6,341 nucleotides of DNA from Methyloceanibacter sp. (lineage in GTDB: Bacteria > Pseudomonadota > Alphaproteobacteria > Rhizobiales > Methyloligellaceae): contig JANWJA010000119.1 in assembly GCA_025449615.1 (NCBI GenBank), positions 1 to 6,341 of the forward strand, given 5' to 3'. The position numbers and the translations under genes were made by a program. The notes beneath the pieces were generated by a model, which was not told the origin of the DNA, searched no databases, and saw only the letters and a program-made list of their open reading frames with translations. Below, piece by piece: positions 1 to 6,341 of this stretch (positions are counted from its first letter, which is position 1; every line of letters starts with the position of its first letter).

Positions 1-694
1 AGAGATCTTCCTCGCGGCATTGCTGCACCAGGGTGACGCGGTTCCGCATCGCTTCAGGCAGTCGCGGCAGCGCCTGAGGCATGATCTCGGAGAAAAAGCG
101 CGCGCCTTGGCTGCCGCCGAAGACGAGGATCAGTAGGCGGCCCAAGATATCGGGCGGCGCGTAAGTAACGTCGCGGAGGGAGAGCACCGCATCGCGCACC
201 GGCGTTCCAGTCAGCACGGCCTTGGTGGCCTGCGCGGTCGGCAGCGACCGCGTCGGCATATAAGAGACAAAGACCTGGTCGGCGAAACGCGAAAGTAGCC
301 GATTGGCGCGGCCCATCACCGCGTTCTGCTCGTGAATGGCGGTCGGGATGCTCAGCGTCCGCGCGGCGATGATCGGAGGCAGCGTGGGATAGCCGCCGAA
401 ACCGATCACGGCGCGGGGACGGATTTTGCGCAAAAGTTTGAGCGCACCGAAATAGCCGACGCCGAGGCGGGAGAAGGTGGCGGCGACGGCGAAGGGCGAC
501 TTGCTCGTCAGCGTCGCAGACGGCACACGGTGAATGGCGCGGGCGGGGAACTCACCGGCATAATTCTCGGCGCGGATATCGGTTACGAGCTCGACCGGAA
601 TGTTGCGGCGATTGAGTTCTTGCGCGAGCGAGGCGGCGGGAAACAGATGGCCGCCCGTTCCCCCGGCAGCAAGAAGGATGGGACGCTCGCTCAA
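1..694 (-). CDS. murG: MurG, lipid II-forming GlcNAc transferase (5' part, cut by the window edge)
   Basis: MurG transfers GlcNAc from UDP-GlcNAc to lipid I, giving lipid II, at the cytoplasmic face of the inner membrane (GT-B fold, family GT28). The frame is open from 694 to position 1 and gives 231 residues of a protein usually about 355-370 long, so the C-terminal UDP-GlcNAc-binding half is mostly missing. Visible motifs are the N-terminal glycine loop GGTGGHLFPA (residues 11-20), GFGGYPTLPP (98-107), HEQNAVMGRANRLL (121-134), GTPVRDAV (163-170, where E. coli has GNPVR) and the inter-domain GGSQGAR loop (193-199). The start is TTG at 694-692. It shares a TTGA overlap with the ftsW stop and has AGAGGG 8 nt upstream. 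No other start codon lies nearby in frame, and starting here gives the typical N-terminus SERPILLAAGGTGGH. Identity is very secure; the start is likely. Confidence 0.96.
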   Translation of the reverse strand, partial: MSERPILLAAGGTGGHLFPAASLAQELNRRNIPVELVTDIRAENYAGEFPARAIHRVPSATLTSKSPFAVAATFSRLGVGYFGALKLLRKIRPRAVIGFGGYPTLPPIIAARTLSIPTAIHEQNAVMGRANRLLSRFADQVFVSYMPTRSLPTAQATKAVLTGTPVRDAVLSLRDVTYAPPDILGRLLILVFGGSQGARFFSEIMPQALPRLPEAMRNRVTLVQQCREEDL

Positions 695-1869
695 GCCGGT
701 TGCCCTCTGACGCGCGCGGGCCTCCGCGGGCGCACTTCCTTCTCGGAGATGACGAGCCGGTCGGTCTTCGGCCGCTTTCGCGTGAGACCGAGCGCGAAGC
801 CCATGGTGAGCGCCATGGCGAGGAGCGAGGAGCCACCATAAGAGATGAAGGGCAGCGTCATGCCCTTGGCGGGCAGCAGCCCGACATTCACCGCCATATT
901 GATCAGGGCTTGGAAGCCGAACAGCATCACGAGGCCGGCAGTAGCGAGGCGGATATAACCGTCCGGCTGTTGCGACGCCTTGGAGAGGCCGCGCAACACG
1001 ATGAAAGCAAACAGGGCCAGCAGGATCATGCAGGCGATCAGTCCATATTCCTCCGCGGTCACGGCGAAGATGAAATCGGTGTGAGAGTCGGGGAGCACGT
1101 CTTTCACCGTGCCCTCGCCCGGCCCTTTGCCGAACCAGCCGCCGTGCAGGAAGGACTCGAGCGCACGATCGGCCTGATAGGTGTCGCCTGAGGCAGGATT
1201 GAGGAAGCGATCGATGCGCGAGGCGACGTGCGGCACGAGCAGATAGGTGCTGGTCACACCGACGATTGCGGCAACCGCGAGTGTCCCGATCCAGACCAGG
1301 TTCATCCCGGCCATGAAAAACATCGTGCCCCAGACCAGTGTGACGAGGAGCGTCTGACCGAAATCGGGCTCGAGCACGAGCAGCAGCACGAAACTCGCGT
1401 AGGCCACCAGCGATAATTCGAGGCCGGGCACATCGGTCCGCTTCTGGCTTTCGTTGAACAGCCATGCAGTGAGCACGACAAACGCCGGCTTGACGAATTC
1501 CGACGGCTGGAGCGAAAAGTCGGCGAACTGAATCCAGCGCCTCGCGCCTTTGATCTCGGGGCCGACCATCATGGTCGCGATCATCAAAGCGATGCCGACG
1601 AGGAAGATGACCAGGCTCGCGCGCCTGATTTGCTTCGGGCTCAGCAACGAACCCCACAGCATGATGAAAATCGACGGGATCAACAACAGAGCCTGGCGTT
1701 GCACGAAATGGAAGGGATCAAGATCGAACTTGGCGGCGATCGGCGGACTTGCCGCCAGCGACAGCACGAGCCCCGCTCCCATCAAGAGGATCAGCGCGAA
1801 CAACATGGGGCGGTCGACGGTGAACCACCAATCCGAAATCAGGCTGCGGTCGGCGCGGGTCAGTCTCAT
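691..1869 (-). CDS. ftsW: FtsW, septal SEDS peptidoglycan glycosyltransferase
   Basis: FtsW is the polytopic inner-membrane SEDS protein that polymerises lipid II at the division septum together with the class B transpeptidase FtsI/PBP3. The ORF gives 392 residues, near the family norm (E. coli 414), with about ten hydrophobic segments from residue 22 to 362. SEDS hallmarks are KGARRWI (107-113), QPSEFVK (121-127), LEPDFGQT (166-173), the extracytoplasmic loop with PDSHTDFIFA (260-269, D265 aligning with the essential aspartate of FtsW/RodA) and PFISYGGSS (340-348). The start is ATG at 1869-1867, overlapping the murD TGA as ATGA. Upstream purines are weak, so translation is probably coupled to murD. 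It is called FtsW rather than RodA because it sits between murD and murG in the dcw cluster. The cytoplasmic C-terminal tail (364-392) is strongly basic, with 8 Arg and 3 Lys. Confidence 0.97.
   Translation of the reverse strand: MRLTRADRSLISDWWFTVDRPMLFALILLMGAGLVLSLAASPPIAAKFDLDPFHFVQRQALLLIPSIFIMLWGSLLSPKQIRRASLVIFLVGIALMIATMMVGPEIKGARRWIQFADFSLQPSEFVKPAFVVLTAWLFNESQKRTDVPGLELSLVAYASFVLLLVLEPDFGQTLLVTLVWGTMFFMAGMNLVWIGTLAVAAIVGVTSTYLLVPHVASRIDRFLNPASGDTYQADRALESFLHGGWFGKGPGEGTVKDVLPDSHTDFIFAVTAEEYGLIACMILLALFAFIVLRGLSKASQQPDGYIRLATAGLVMLFGFQALINMAVNVGLLPAKGMTLPFISYGGSSLLAMALTMGFALGLTRKRPKTDRLVISEKEVRPRRPARVRGQPA
703..708 (-). promoter_or_regulatory. Ribosome binding site of murG (supports a TTG start)
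   Basis: AGAGGG on the minus strand ends 8 nt before TTG (694-692), inside the last codons of ftsW. Together with the TTGA overlap and the conserved N-terminus that follows, it supports TTG as the real murG start. Confidence 0.65.
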
Positions 1870-3284
1870 GCGGCTTTGCCCGTCTTCGATGCGACGGTCT
1901 CAATGCCGTCGAGCTTCATGACCAGATCGCGAAAGGCGTTGCCCCGCTCCACGAAATTGGCGAATTGATCGTAGGACGCGCAAGCGGGCGACAATAAGAC
2001 GACGGGCTCTTGCGCTTTCGAGCCGCGTGCATCGACGGCCGCTTTGGCGATGGCCTGGTCGAGCGTGCCGCATCGGACATGGTCGACATCGCTGCCGAGT
2101 TGTTTGGCGAAGGCATCCGCCGCTTCACCGATCAAATAAGCGCGCACGATCTTGGGATAAAATTGCTCGAGTCCGGAGAGACCACCTTCCTTGGCACGTC
2201 CTCCGATAATCCAATAAATGGTGTCGAAGCTTGCAAGGGCCTTGCCGGTGGCGTCGGCGTTGGTCGCCTTGGAGTCGTTGACGAAGAGCACGCGACCCAA
2301 CCGCCCCACTTGCTCCATGCGGTGGGCAAGGCCGGCAAAGCTCCGCATGAACTTGGCGATAGTTGCGGCGTCGATGCCTTGCGAGCGGGCGAGCGCGTAG
2401 GCTGCCGCCGCATTTTGCCAATTGTGCGCACCGCGGAGCGATTGAATGCCGGCGAGACTCGTCTCGGCGAGCTCCGTGCCGTTCTCGGCTTCGTGGAGAA
2501 TGCCGTCCTTCGCCCAAACCCCCGTCTCGACCTTACGTCCGACGGCGATGCGCTTCACCGCGAAGGGACGCGGCAGCCGATCCGCGATGGCGCGAGATGC
2601 AGCGTCGTCGACGCCGATCACGGCGGTACCATTTGATTCAAGCCCGTCAAACACGCGCGCCTTGATCGCGGCATAGTTCTCCAAGGTGCCGTGACGATCG
2701 AGATGATCGGGGGTGACGTTGAGGAGCGCCGCGGCGTCGGCCGCTAGCGACGGGGTCAGGTCAATCTGGAAAGAAGAAAATTCCAGCACATAGGTGAGGT
2801 CGGACGCGAAAGGCGGAAGATCGAGCACGGCCTTGCCGATATTGCCGCCGAGCGCCACGCGCTTGCCTGCCTGCTCCAGAAGATGGGCGGTGAGCGCGGT
2901 CGTGGTGGATTTGCCGTTGGTGCCGGTGATGACGATGACTTTGCCGGGATTGCCTTGTTTCGCCCGCTCCAGAAAGAACAGTTCGGTGTCGCCGATCACA
3001 GGCACGCCCGCTTCTTTTGCCTTCTCGACGCTCCAATGCGGCCTCGGATGGGTGAGCGGGACGCCGGGCGCCAGCACCAGCGCGGCGAAGTCGCCCCAAG
3101 CTTCGGATTTCAGATCTCGCAGGGGGATGTTTTCAGCAGACGCGGCCACCCTCGCCGTCTCGCTATCGTCCCAGGCAATGATCTCGGCGCCGCCCGCCAA
3201 AAGGGAACGGGCGGCGGCGAGGCCGCTGAGCCCAAGGCCGAATACCGCGATTTTTCGGCCCTTAAAGGCCGTGACGGGAATCAT
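1866..3284 (-). CDS. murD: MurD, UDP-MurNAc-L-alanine:D-glutamate ligase
   Basis: MurD is the cytoplasmic ATP-dependent ligase that adds D-glutamate to UDP-MurNAc-L-Ala. The protein has 472 residues (E. coli 438). The N-terminal Rossmann-like domain holds KIAVFGLGLSGLA (11-23). The central ATPase domain has the P-loop GTNGKST (121-127), EFSSFQ (168-173), NVTPDHLDRH (189-198) and K208 in AAIKARVF, which fits the carbamylated lysine of the family. The C-terminal domain has HNWQNAAAA (287-295), NDSKATN (336-342) and LLSPACASYDQFANFVERG (430-448). The start chosen is ATG at 3284-3282, giving MIPVTAFKGRKIAVFG, a typical N-terminus. A TTG at 3326 would add 14 residues inside mraY without a ribosome binding site. 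The chosen ATG lies 10 nt after the mraY stop and has no Shine-Dalgarno sequence (ATTCCCCCGC precedes it). The stop overlaps the ftsW start as ATGA. Confidence 0.97.
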   Translation of the reverse strand: MIPVTAFKGRKIAVFGLGLSGLAAARSLLAGGAEIIAWDDSETARVAASAENIPLRDLKSEAWGDFAALVLAPGVPLTHPRPHWSVEKAKEAGVPVIGDTELFFLERAKQGNPGKVIVITGTNGKSTTTALTAHLLEQAGKRVALGGNIGKAVLDLPPFASDLTYVLEFSSFQIDLTPSLAADAAALLNVTPDHLDRHGTLENYAAIKARVFDGLESNGTAVIGVDDAASRAIADRLPRPFAVKRIAVGRKVETGVWAKDGILHEAENGTELAETSLAGIQSLRGAHNWQNAAAAYALARSQGIDAATIAKFMRSFAGLAHRMEQVGRLGRVLFVNDSKATNADATGKALASFDTIYWIIGGRAKEGGLSGLEQFYPKIVRAYLIGEAADAFAKQLGSDVDHVRCGTLDQAIAKAAVDARGSKAQEPVVLLSPACASYDQFANFVERGNAFRDLVMKLDGIETVASKTGKAA

Positions 3285-3294
3285 GCGGGGGAAT

Positions 3295-4380
3295 TTAGCG
3301 CAATTTAAGCGTGGCGAGGCCGGCAAGTGCGAGCACCACGGCGATGATCCAGAAGCGGATGACCACGGTCGATTCCGGCCAGCCTTTCTGCTCGAAATGA
3401 TGGTGCAGCGGCGCCATGCGGAACACGCGCTTGCCGGTGAGGCGGAACGAGGCGACCTGCACGATCACCGACGCCGCCTCCAGCACGAACAGACCGCCGA
3501 CAATGGCCAGCACCAGCTCATGCTTGGTCGCGACCGCGATGGTGCCGAGCGCACCGCCTAAGGCCAACGATCCGGTATCGCCCATGAAAATCTGCGCCGG
3601 CGGGGCATTGAACCAGAGGAAGCCGAGACCCGCGCCGACCAGCGCGCCGCAGACCACCGCCAATTCGCCGGTGCCTTGCACGAAATGGATCTGCAGATAG
3701 TCGGCGAACAGCACGTTGCCGACGAGATAAGAAATGAAGCCGAAGGTCGAAGCCGCGATCATTACCGGCACGATGGCGAGCCCGTCGAGGCCGTCGGTCA
3801 GATTCACGGCGTTGCCGGCGCCGACAATGATGAAGGCGGCGAACGGAATGTAGAACGGCCCGAGCGGAACCAGCACGTTCTTGAAGAACGGGATGGTCAC
3901 CGTCGTGGCGAGCTGCGGGTCGCTGGCATCGGCGATGACATAAGCGGCCGCGAGTGCTGCTATGGCTTCGACGACGATCTTGACGCGACCGCGAAAGCCT
4001 TCCGCCGATTGCTTGGTGATTTTGAGATAGTCGTCATAGAAGCCGACGGCGCCATAGACGAGAGTCACAAACAGCACGACCCACACATAAGGATTGGCGA
4101 GATTGCCCCAGAGCAGCACGGTGATGGTGACGCCACCGAGGATCATCAGACCGCCCATAGTGGGTGTGCCCTGCTTCTGCAGCAGATGGCGCTCGGGGCC
4201 GTCTTTCCGGATCGGCTGACCTTTGCCCTGGCGGACGCGAAGAGAGCGGATCGCGCGCGGACCAAATAAGAAGACGACGAGCAGCGCCGTGAGCAGCGCA
4301 GCGCCGGTGCGGAAGGTGATGTAGCGGAATACGTTGAAGACGCTGAGCTCGTCGGCGAAGCCAGCCAGCCAGTAAAACAT
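3295..4380 (-). CDS. mraY: MraY, phospho-N-acetylmuramoyl-pentapeptide transferase
   Basis: MraY is the inner-membrane enzyme that transfers phospho-MurNAc-pentapeptide from UDP to undecaprenyl phosphate, making lipid I. It is the first membrane step of peptidoglycan synthesis and the target of several nucleoside antibiotics. The protein has 361 residues, the usual length (E. coli 360), with about ten hydrophobic segments. Family motifs are GTPTMGG (71-77), the aspartate pair in FYDDYLK (114-120, D116/D117), [13 protein letters not shown] (190-202), [12 protein letters not shown] (265-276, D268) and the MAPLHHHFE loop (322-330, H326-H328). All expected catalytic Asp and His residues are present. 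The start is ATG at 4380-4378, preceded by the purine tract AAGGGGGAAG. The gene begins 24 nt after the murF stop, the largest gap in the window, and its TAA stop lies 10 nt before murD. Confidence 0.98.
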   Translation of the reverse strand: MFYWLAGFADELSVFNVFRYITFRTGAALLTALLVVFLFGPRAIRSLRVRQGKGQPIRKDGPERHLLQKQGTPTMGGLMILGGVTITVLLWGNLANPYVWVVLFVTLVYGAVGFYDDYLKITKQSAEGFRGRVKIVVEAIAALAAAYVIADASDPQLATTVTIPFFKNVLVPLGPFYIPFAAFIIVGAGNAVNLTDGLDGLAIVPVMIAASTFGFISYLVGNVLFADYLQIHFVQGTGELAVVCGALVGAGLGFLWFNAPPAQIFMGDTGSLALGGALGTIAVATKHELVLAIVGGLFVLEAASVIVQVASFRLTGKRVFRMAPLHHHFEQKGWPESTVVIRFWIIAVVLALAGLATLKLR

Positions 4381-4404
4381 TGCTTCCCCCTTCGAGTCCG
4401 GCCC
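4381..4404 (-). other. murF-mraY spacer, the longest non-coding stretch in the window
   Basis: These 24 nt separate the murF TAA from the mraY ATG. They contain the mraY ribosome binding site and no inverted repeat with a T-run, so no terminator is seen. There is no room for a promoter entirely within it. Transcription is therefore expected to read through from murF. Confidence 0.7.
4385..4392 (-). promoter_or_regulatory. Strong ribosome binding site of mraY
   Basis: The minus-strand sequence AAGGGGGA stands 4 nt before the mraY ATG (4380-4378), within the 24-nt murF-mraY spacer. It is the longest purine tract ahead of any start in the window. This suggests that mraY can be initiated independently rather than only by coupling to murF. 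Confidence 0.75.
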
Positions 4405-5826
4405 TTACGCGATCGCGTTTGCGCTTTCGAAATGCCGCTTCAGCGCTTCCACCAACGGCGCCATGCGGCTGCCGAACGAACCTTTCACCATCACCACGTC
4501 GCCGGGTTTGACGCCCGCGAGCAACATCGGCGCCAGCTCCTCCGGCGCTTTCACATAGCCGCCCTGCCGGTTCGCCGGCAAAGCCTGGTAAAGAGACCCC
4601 ATCAGCGGCCCAGAGGCAAAGACTATATCCACGCCGCTTTCGTCAATCGCTTGTGCCAGTCCCGCATGGAGATTTGCGCCCTCGTCCCCGAGTTCCAGCA
4701 TGTCGCCGAGAACGGCGACTTTCCGCTTGAATTCGCTCCGCGGCACCAGCCCGAGAATGGCCAAGGCCGCCCGCATCGAAGCGGGATTGGCATTATAGGA
4801 TTCATCGATGATGGCGATGCGCCCCCTCGGGCCTTCGATGATGAAGCGGCGCCCGCGCCCGGCTTCGGCCTGCCAGTTTTCGAGTGCGCGGGCGGCCAAA
4901 GCGAGATCGGCGCCAGCGAGTTTTGCGGCGGCGAGCACCGCCAAAGAATTCTGCACGAGATGGCGTCCGGCCGCGCCGATGCGATAGCTGACGGTTTCGC
5001 CTATCACTTCCACGGTCACATCGGAGCCATCGTCGCCGACATTGGCTTCGATGAGGCGAACATCGGCATCTCGCGCCTCACCGAAGGCAACGATCTTAGC
5101 GCCGCGCTTCTCCGCCTCGCGCCGTAACCGCTCGAAATGCGGATTGTCGCGATTGAGGACGGCAATGCCCCCGGGCTCGAGACCCTGGAAGATTTCCGCC
5201 TTGGCGTCGGCGATGGCCTCGACGGAAGCAAAGAAGCCGAGATGCACCGGCTCGACCGTGGTAACGATGGCGATCTGGGGGCGGATCAGCTTGCTCAAGC
5301 CGATCAGCTCGCCGGCGTGATTCATGCCGGCCTCGAACACACCGAAGGTCGTGTCGCGGCGCATATTGGCGAGCGAGAGCGGCACGCCCCAATGATTGTT
5401 GTGCGACTTGGCCGAGGCATGCACCGTACCGCTCGGTTGAAGCGCAAGTTTCAGCGCCTCCTTAGTGCCGGTCTTGCCGGCGCTGCCGGTGACCGCAATG
5501 ATCTTGGTTTTCGTGGCGCGCGCTCGCGACTCTCGGCCGAGATCGTTCAGCGCGCCCATGGTGTCCTCGACGCGAAGCAATTTCTCTTCGTGCGGGGACG
5601 GCGGAAAGTCTCGATCGACGATGGCGAGCGCGGCACCTTGTTCGACCGCCGAAGCGACGAAAGCATGGCCATCGCGGTTGGGGCCGCGGAGCGCGATAAA
5701 CGCTTCGTCAGGCTTGAGGCTGCGGCTGTCGATGGAGATCCCGTCAATGCCAAGGCTCGCCGGCGCGGGACTCTCACCACGCGTCGCTTTGCGCATCTCG
5801 CCCAAGGTCCAGAGCGGCTCAGCCAC
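4405..5826 (-). CDS. murF: MurF, UDP-MurNAc-tripeptide:D-Ala-D-Ala ligase
   Basis: MurF is the cytoplasmic ATP-dependent ligase that adds D-Ala-D-Ala to UDP-MurNAc-L-Ala-D-Glu-meso-DAP, completing the pentapeptide used by MraY. From the chosen start the protein has 473 residues (E. coli 452). The N-terminal substrate-binding domain includes GISIDSRSLKPDEAFIALRG (29-48). The ATPase domain has the P-loop GSAGKT (114-119), SHNNHWGVPLSL (141-152), EAGMNHAGE (165-173), K209 in DAKAEIF and LNRDNP (224-229). The C-terminal domain has DESYNANPASM (341-351), GDMLELGDEG (374-383) and VMVKGS (445-450). The start is GTG at 5826-5824, with GGAG 6 nt upstream, giving MAEPLWTLGEM. The open frame continues upstream to 5907, but those 27 residues are Arg/Ser-rich and lie inside murE, so I reject them. 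The gene overlaps the end of murE by 8 nt. Confidence 0.97.
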   Translation of the reverse strand: MAEPLWTLGEMRKATRGESPAPASLGIDGISIDSRSLKPDEAFIALRGPNRDGHAFVASAVEQGAALAIVDRDFPPSPHEEKLLRVEDTMGALNDLGRESRARATKTKIIAVTGSAGKTGTKEALKLALQPSGTVHASAKSHNNHWGVPLSLANMRRDTTFGVFEAGMNHAGELIGLSKLIRPQIAIVTTVEPVHLGFFASVEAIADAKAEIFQGLEPGGIAVLNRDNPHFERLRREAEKRGAKIVAFGEARDADVRLIEANVGDDGSDVTVEVIGETVSYRIGAAGRHLVQNSLAVLAAAKLAGADLALAARALENWQAEAGRGRRFIIEGPRGRIAIIDESYNANPASMRAALAILGLVPRSEFKRKVAVLGDMLELGDEGANLHAGLAQAIDESGVDIVFASGPLMGSLYQALPANRQGGYVKAPEELAPMLLAGVKPGDVVMVKGSFGSRMAPLVEALKRHFESANAIA

Positions 5827-6341
5827 GGATCTCTCCAAGCGCCGCCGCGACGGCGTCGTGATCGGAAAACGGAATGATCTTGTCGCCGACAATCTGGCCG
5901 GTCTCATGACCCTTGCCGGCGATCATAAGCACATCGCCGGCGTTTAAGCCCTGAATTGCCTGATTTATCGCTGTGGCGCGGTCGGCGATCTCAACGGCGT
6001 TTGGCGCGGCGGCCAGGATGGCGCGCCTAACCGCGGCCGGCTCCTCGGTACGCGGATTATCGTCAGTGACGATGACAGAGTCGGCATTTGTGGCAGCCGC
6101 GGCTCCCATTTCGGGGCGCTTGCCCTTGTCGCGGTCGCCGCCACAGCCGAACACCACGACGAGGCGCGCCTTGACGTAAGGGCGGAGCGCGGCAAGCGCT
6201 TTGGCGAGCGCATCGGGAGTGTGGGCATAGTCGACAAAAATTGGCGCGCCGGATTTGGTGGTGCCGGCAAGATCGAGCCGGCCCTTGGCGCCGCGCAAAT
6301 TTGCCAGCGCCTTGATGACACGAGCGGGGTCGCCGCCGGTC
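5819..6341 (-). CDS. murE: MurE, UDP-MurNAc-dipeptide:meso-DAP ligase (3' part, cut by the window edge)
   Basis: MurE adds the third amino acid to the UDP-MurNAc-dipeptide; in Gram-negative bacteria this is meso-diaminopimelate. Only the last 173 residues, from the codon at 6340-6338 to the TGA at 5821-5819, are in the window. They cover the C-terminal Mur ligase domain and the end of the central domain, out of roughly 485-495 residues in a complete protein. Visible motifs in the fragment are VDYAHTPDAL (36-45), GCGGDRDKGKRPEM (65-78), DNPRTEEP (94-101) and IAGKGHE (140-146). DNPR is the known signature for meso-DAP, as opposed to lysine, and the Gly and Glu of GKGHE also contact DAP in E. 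coli MurE. An apparent TTG start at 6298 is only an internal leucine, since the frame stays open and conserved upstream. The end overlaps murF by 8 nt. Confidence 0.96.
   Translation of the reverse strand, partial: TGGDPARVIKALANLRGAKGRLDLAGTTKSGAPIFVDYAHTPDALAKALAALRPYVKARLVVVFGCGGDRDKGKRPEMGAAAATNADSVIVTDDNPRTEEPAAVRRAILAAAPNAVEIADRATAINQAIQGLNAGDVLMIAGKGHETGQIVGDKIIPFSDHDAVAAALGEIRG
5831..5836 (-). promoter_or_regulatory. Ribosome binding site of murF (decides a GTG start)
   Basis: On the minus strand GGAGAG lies 4 nt before GTG (5826-5824); its GGAG core is 6 nt from the start. It sits inside the last codons of murE. This Shine-Dalgarno match at good spacing is the main reason for choosing GTG 5826 over the longer open frame that reaches 5907. 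Confidence 0.8.

Larger units (their letters stand above)
1..6341 (-). other. Internal part of the dcw (division and cell wall) operon
   Basis: Six co-directional genes, murE-murF-mraY-murD-ftsW-murG, follow one another with overlaps of 8, 4 and 4 nt and gaps of 24 and 10 nt. The order matches the conserved dcw cluster. From that established order, ftsI and possibly mraZ/mraW/ftsL are expected beyond 6341, and murC, murB, ddl, ftsQ, ftsA and ftsZ beyond position 1, though none of these can be seen here. No promoter or terminator is visible inside the window, which supports a single transcript that starts outside it. Promoters embedded in coding sequence cannot be excluded by eye. Confidence 0.9.

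Noticed and set aside
2010..2636. Plus-strand open frame (208 codons) antisense to murD, and similar ones at 332-841, 3676-4269 and 4432-5127
   Set aside because: All lie wholly within strongly conserved minus-strand genes whose reading frames account for the sequence. None shows a domain or conserved motif.
3282..3326. TTG at 3326 as an upstream start for murD
   Set aside because: It would add 14 residues inside the mraY coding end with no ribosome binding site, whereas ATG at 3284 gives the typical MurD N-terminus.
2794..3561. Long plus-strand open frame (255 codons) antisense to murD and mraY
   Set aside because: It covers the mraY-murD junction on the opposite strand, has Arg/Ser/Ala-rich composition and no recognisable domain. 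In GC-rich genes the antisense frames rarely meet stop codons, which explains it.
3287..4390. Seven-base complementarity between GGGGGAA in the mraY ribosome binding site and TTCCCCC before murD
   Set aside because: The two lie about 1.1 kb apart in the transcript, and a 7-nt GC-rich match is expected by chance in such sequence. There is no compensatory evidence for pairing.
5470..5490. MurF P-loop reads GSAGKTGTKE rather than the commoner GSSGKTSTKE
   Set aside because: The essential GxxGKT is intact and, from memory, similar variants occur in alphaproteobacterial MurF, so it is not a defect.
5137..5877. Long plus-strand open frame (246 codons) antisense to murF
   Set aside because: It is a shadow of murF, Arg/Gly/Glu-rich with no motif or neighbouring plus-strand gene.
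1..6341. A mobile element, defence system or other novel system hidden in the window
   Set aside because: More than 99% of the window is accounted for by six intact or edge-cut housekeeping genes on one strand. No frameshift, insertion, direct-repeat array or compositional break was seen.

Overview
The window is one uninterrupted stretch of the conserved division and cell wall (dcw) gene cluster. Every gene is on the minus strand, so transcription runs from high to low coordinates. In that order the genes are murE (3' part only, 6340-5819), murF (5826-4405), mraY (4380-3295), murD (3284-1866), ftsW (1869-691) and murG (5' part only, 694-1). Four are complete and two are cut by the window edges. 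There is no RNA gene, mobile element, CRISPR array, repeat family or terminator that I can support, and no non-coding stretch longer than 24 bases.

The organism looks like an alphaproteobacterium, probably near Hyphomicrobiales (Rhizobiales). The base composition is visibly GC-rich. The gene order murE-murF-mraY-murD-ftsW-murG is the usual Gram-negative dcw order. Several protein signatures are, from memory, of alphaproteobacterial type: the FtsW start RADRSLISDWWFTVDRP, the MurF SHNNHWGVPLSL segment, the MurG HEQNAVMGRAN segment and the MurD EFSSFQIDLTPSL segment. The MurE fragment carries DNPR, the signature of enzymes that add meso-diaminopimelate, so the peptidoglycan is inferred to be of the Gram-negative DAP type. 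The genus cannot be named from this sequence alone.

The genes form successive steps of one pathway. MurD, MurE and MurF extend the UDP-MurNAc peptide in the cytoplasm (D-Glu, then meso-DAP, then D-Ala-D-Ala). MraY moves the phospho-MurNAc-pentapeptide onto undecaprenyl phosphate (lipid I). MurG adds GlcNAc to make lipid II. FtsW is the SEDS glycosyltransferase that polymerises lipid II at the septum.

The junctions are very tight: an 8-nt overlap (murE/murF), a 24-nt gap (murF/mraY), a 10-nt gap (mraY/murD), a 4-nt ATGA overlap (murD/ftsW) and a 4-nt TTGA overlap (ftsW/murG). This implies one polycistronic transcript with translational coupling. I see no sign of a novel system. The points worth a second look are small: the non-ATG starts of murF and murG, the murD start without a Shine-Dalgarno sequence, and a strongly basic FtsW tail.
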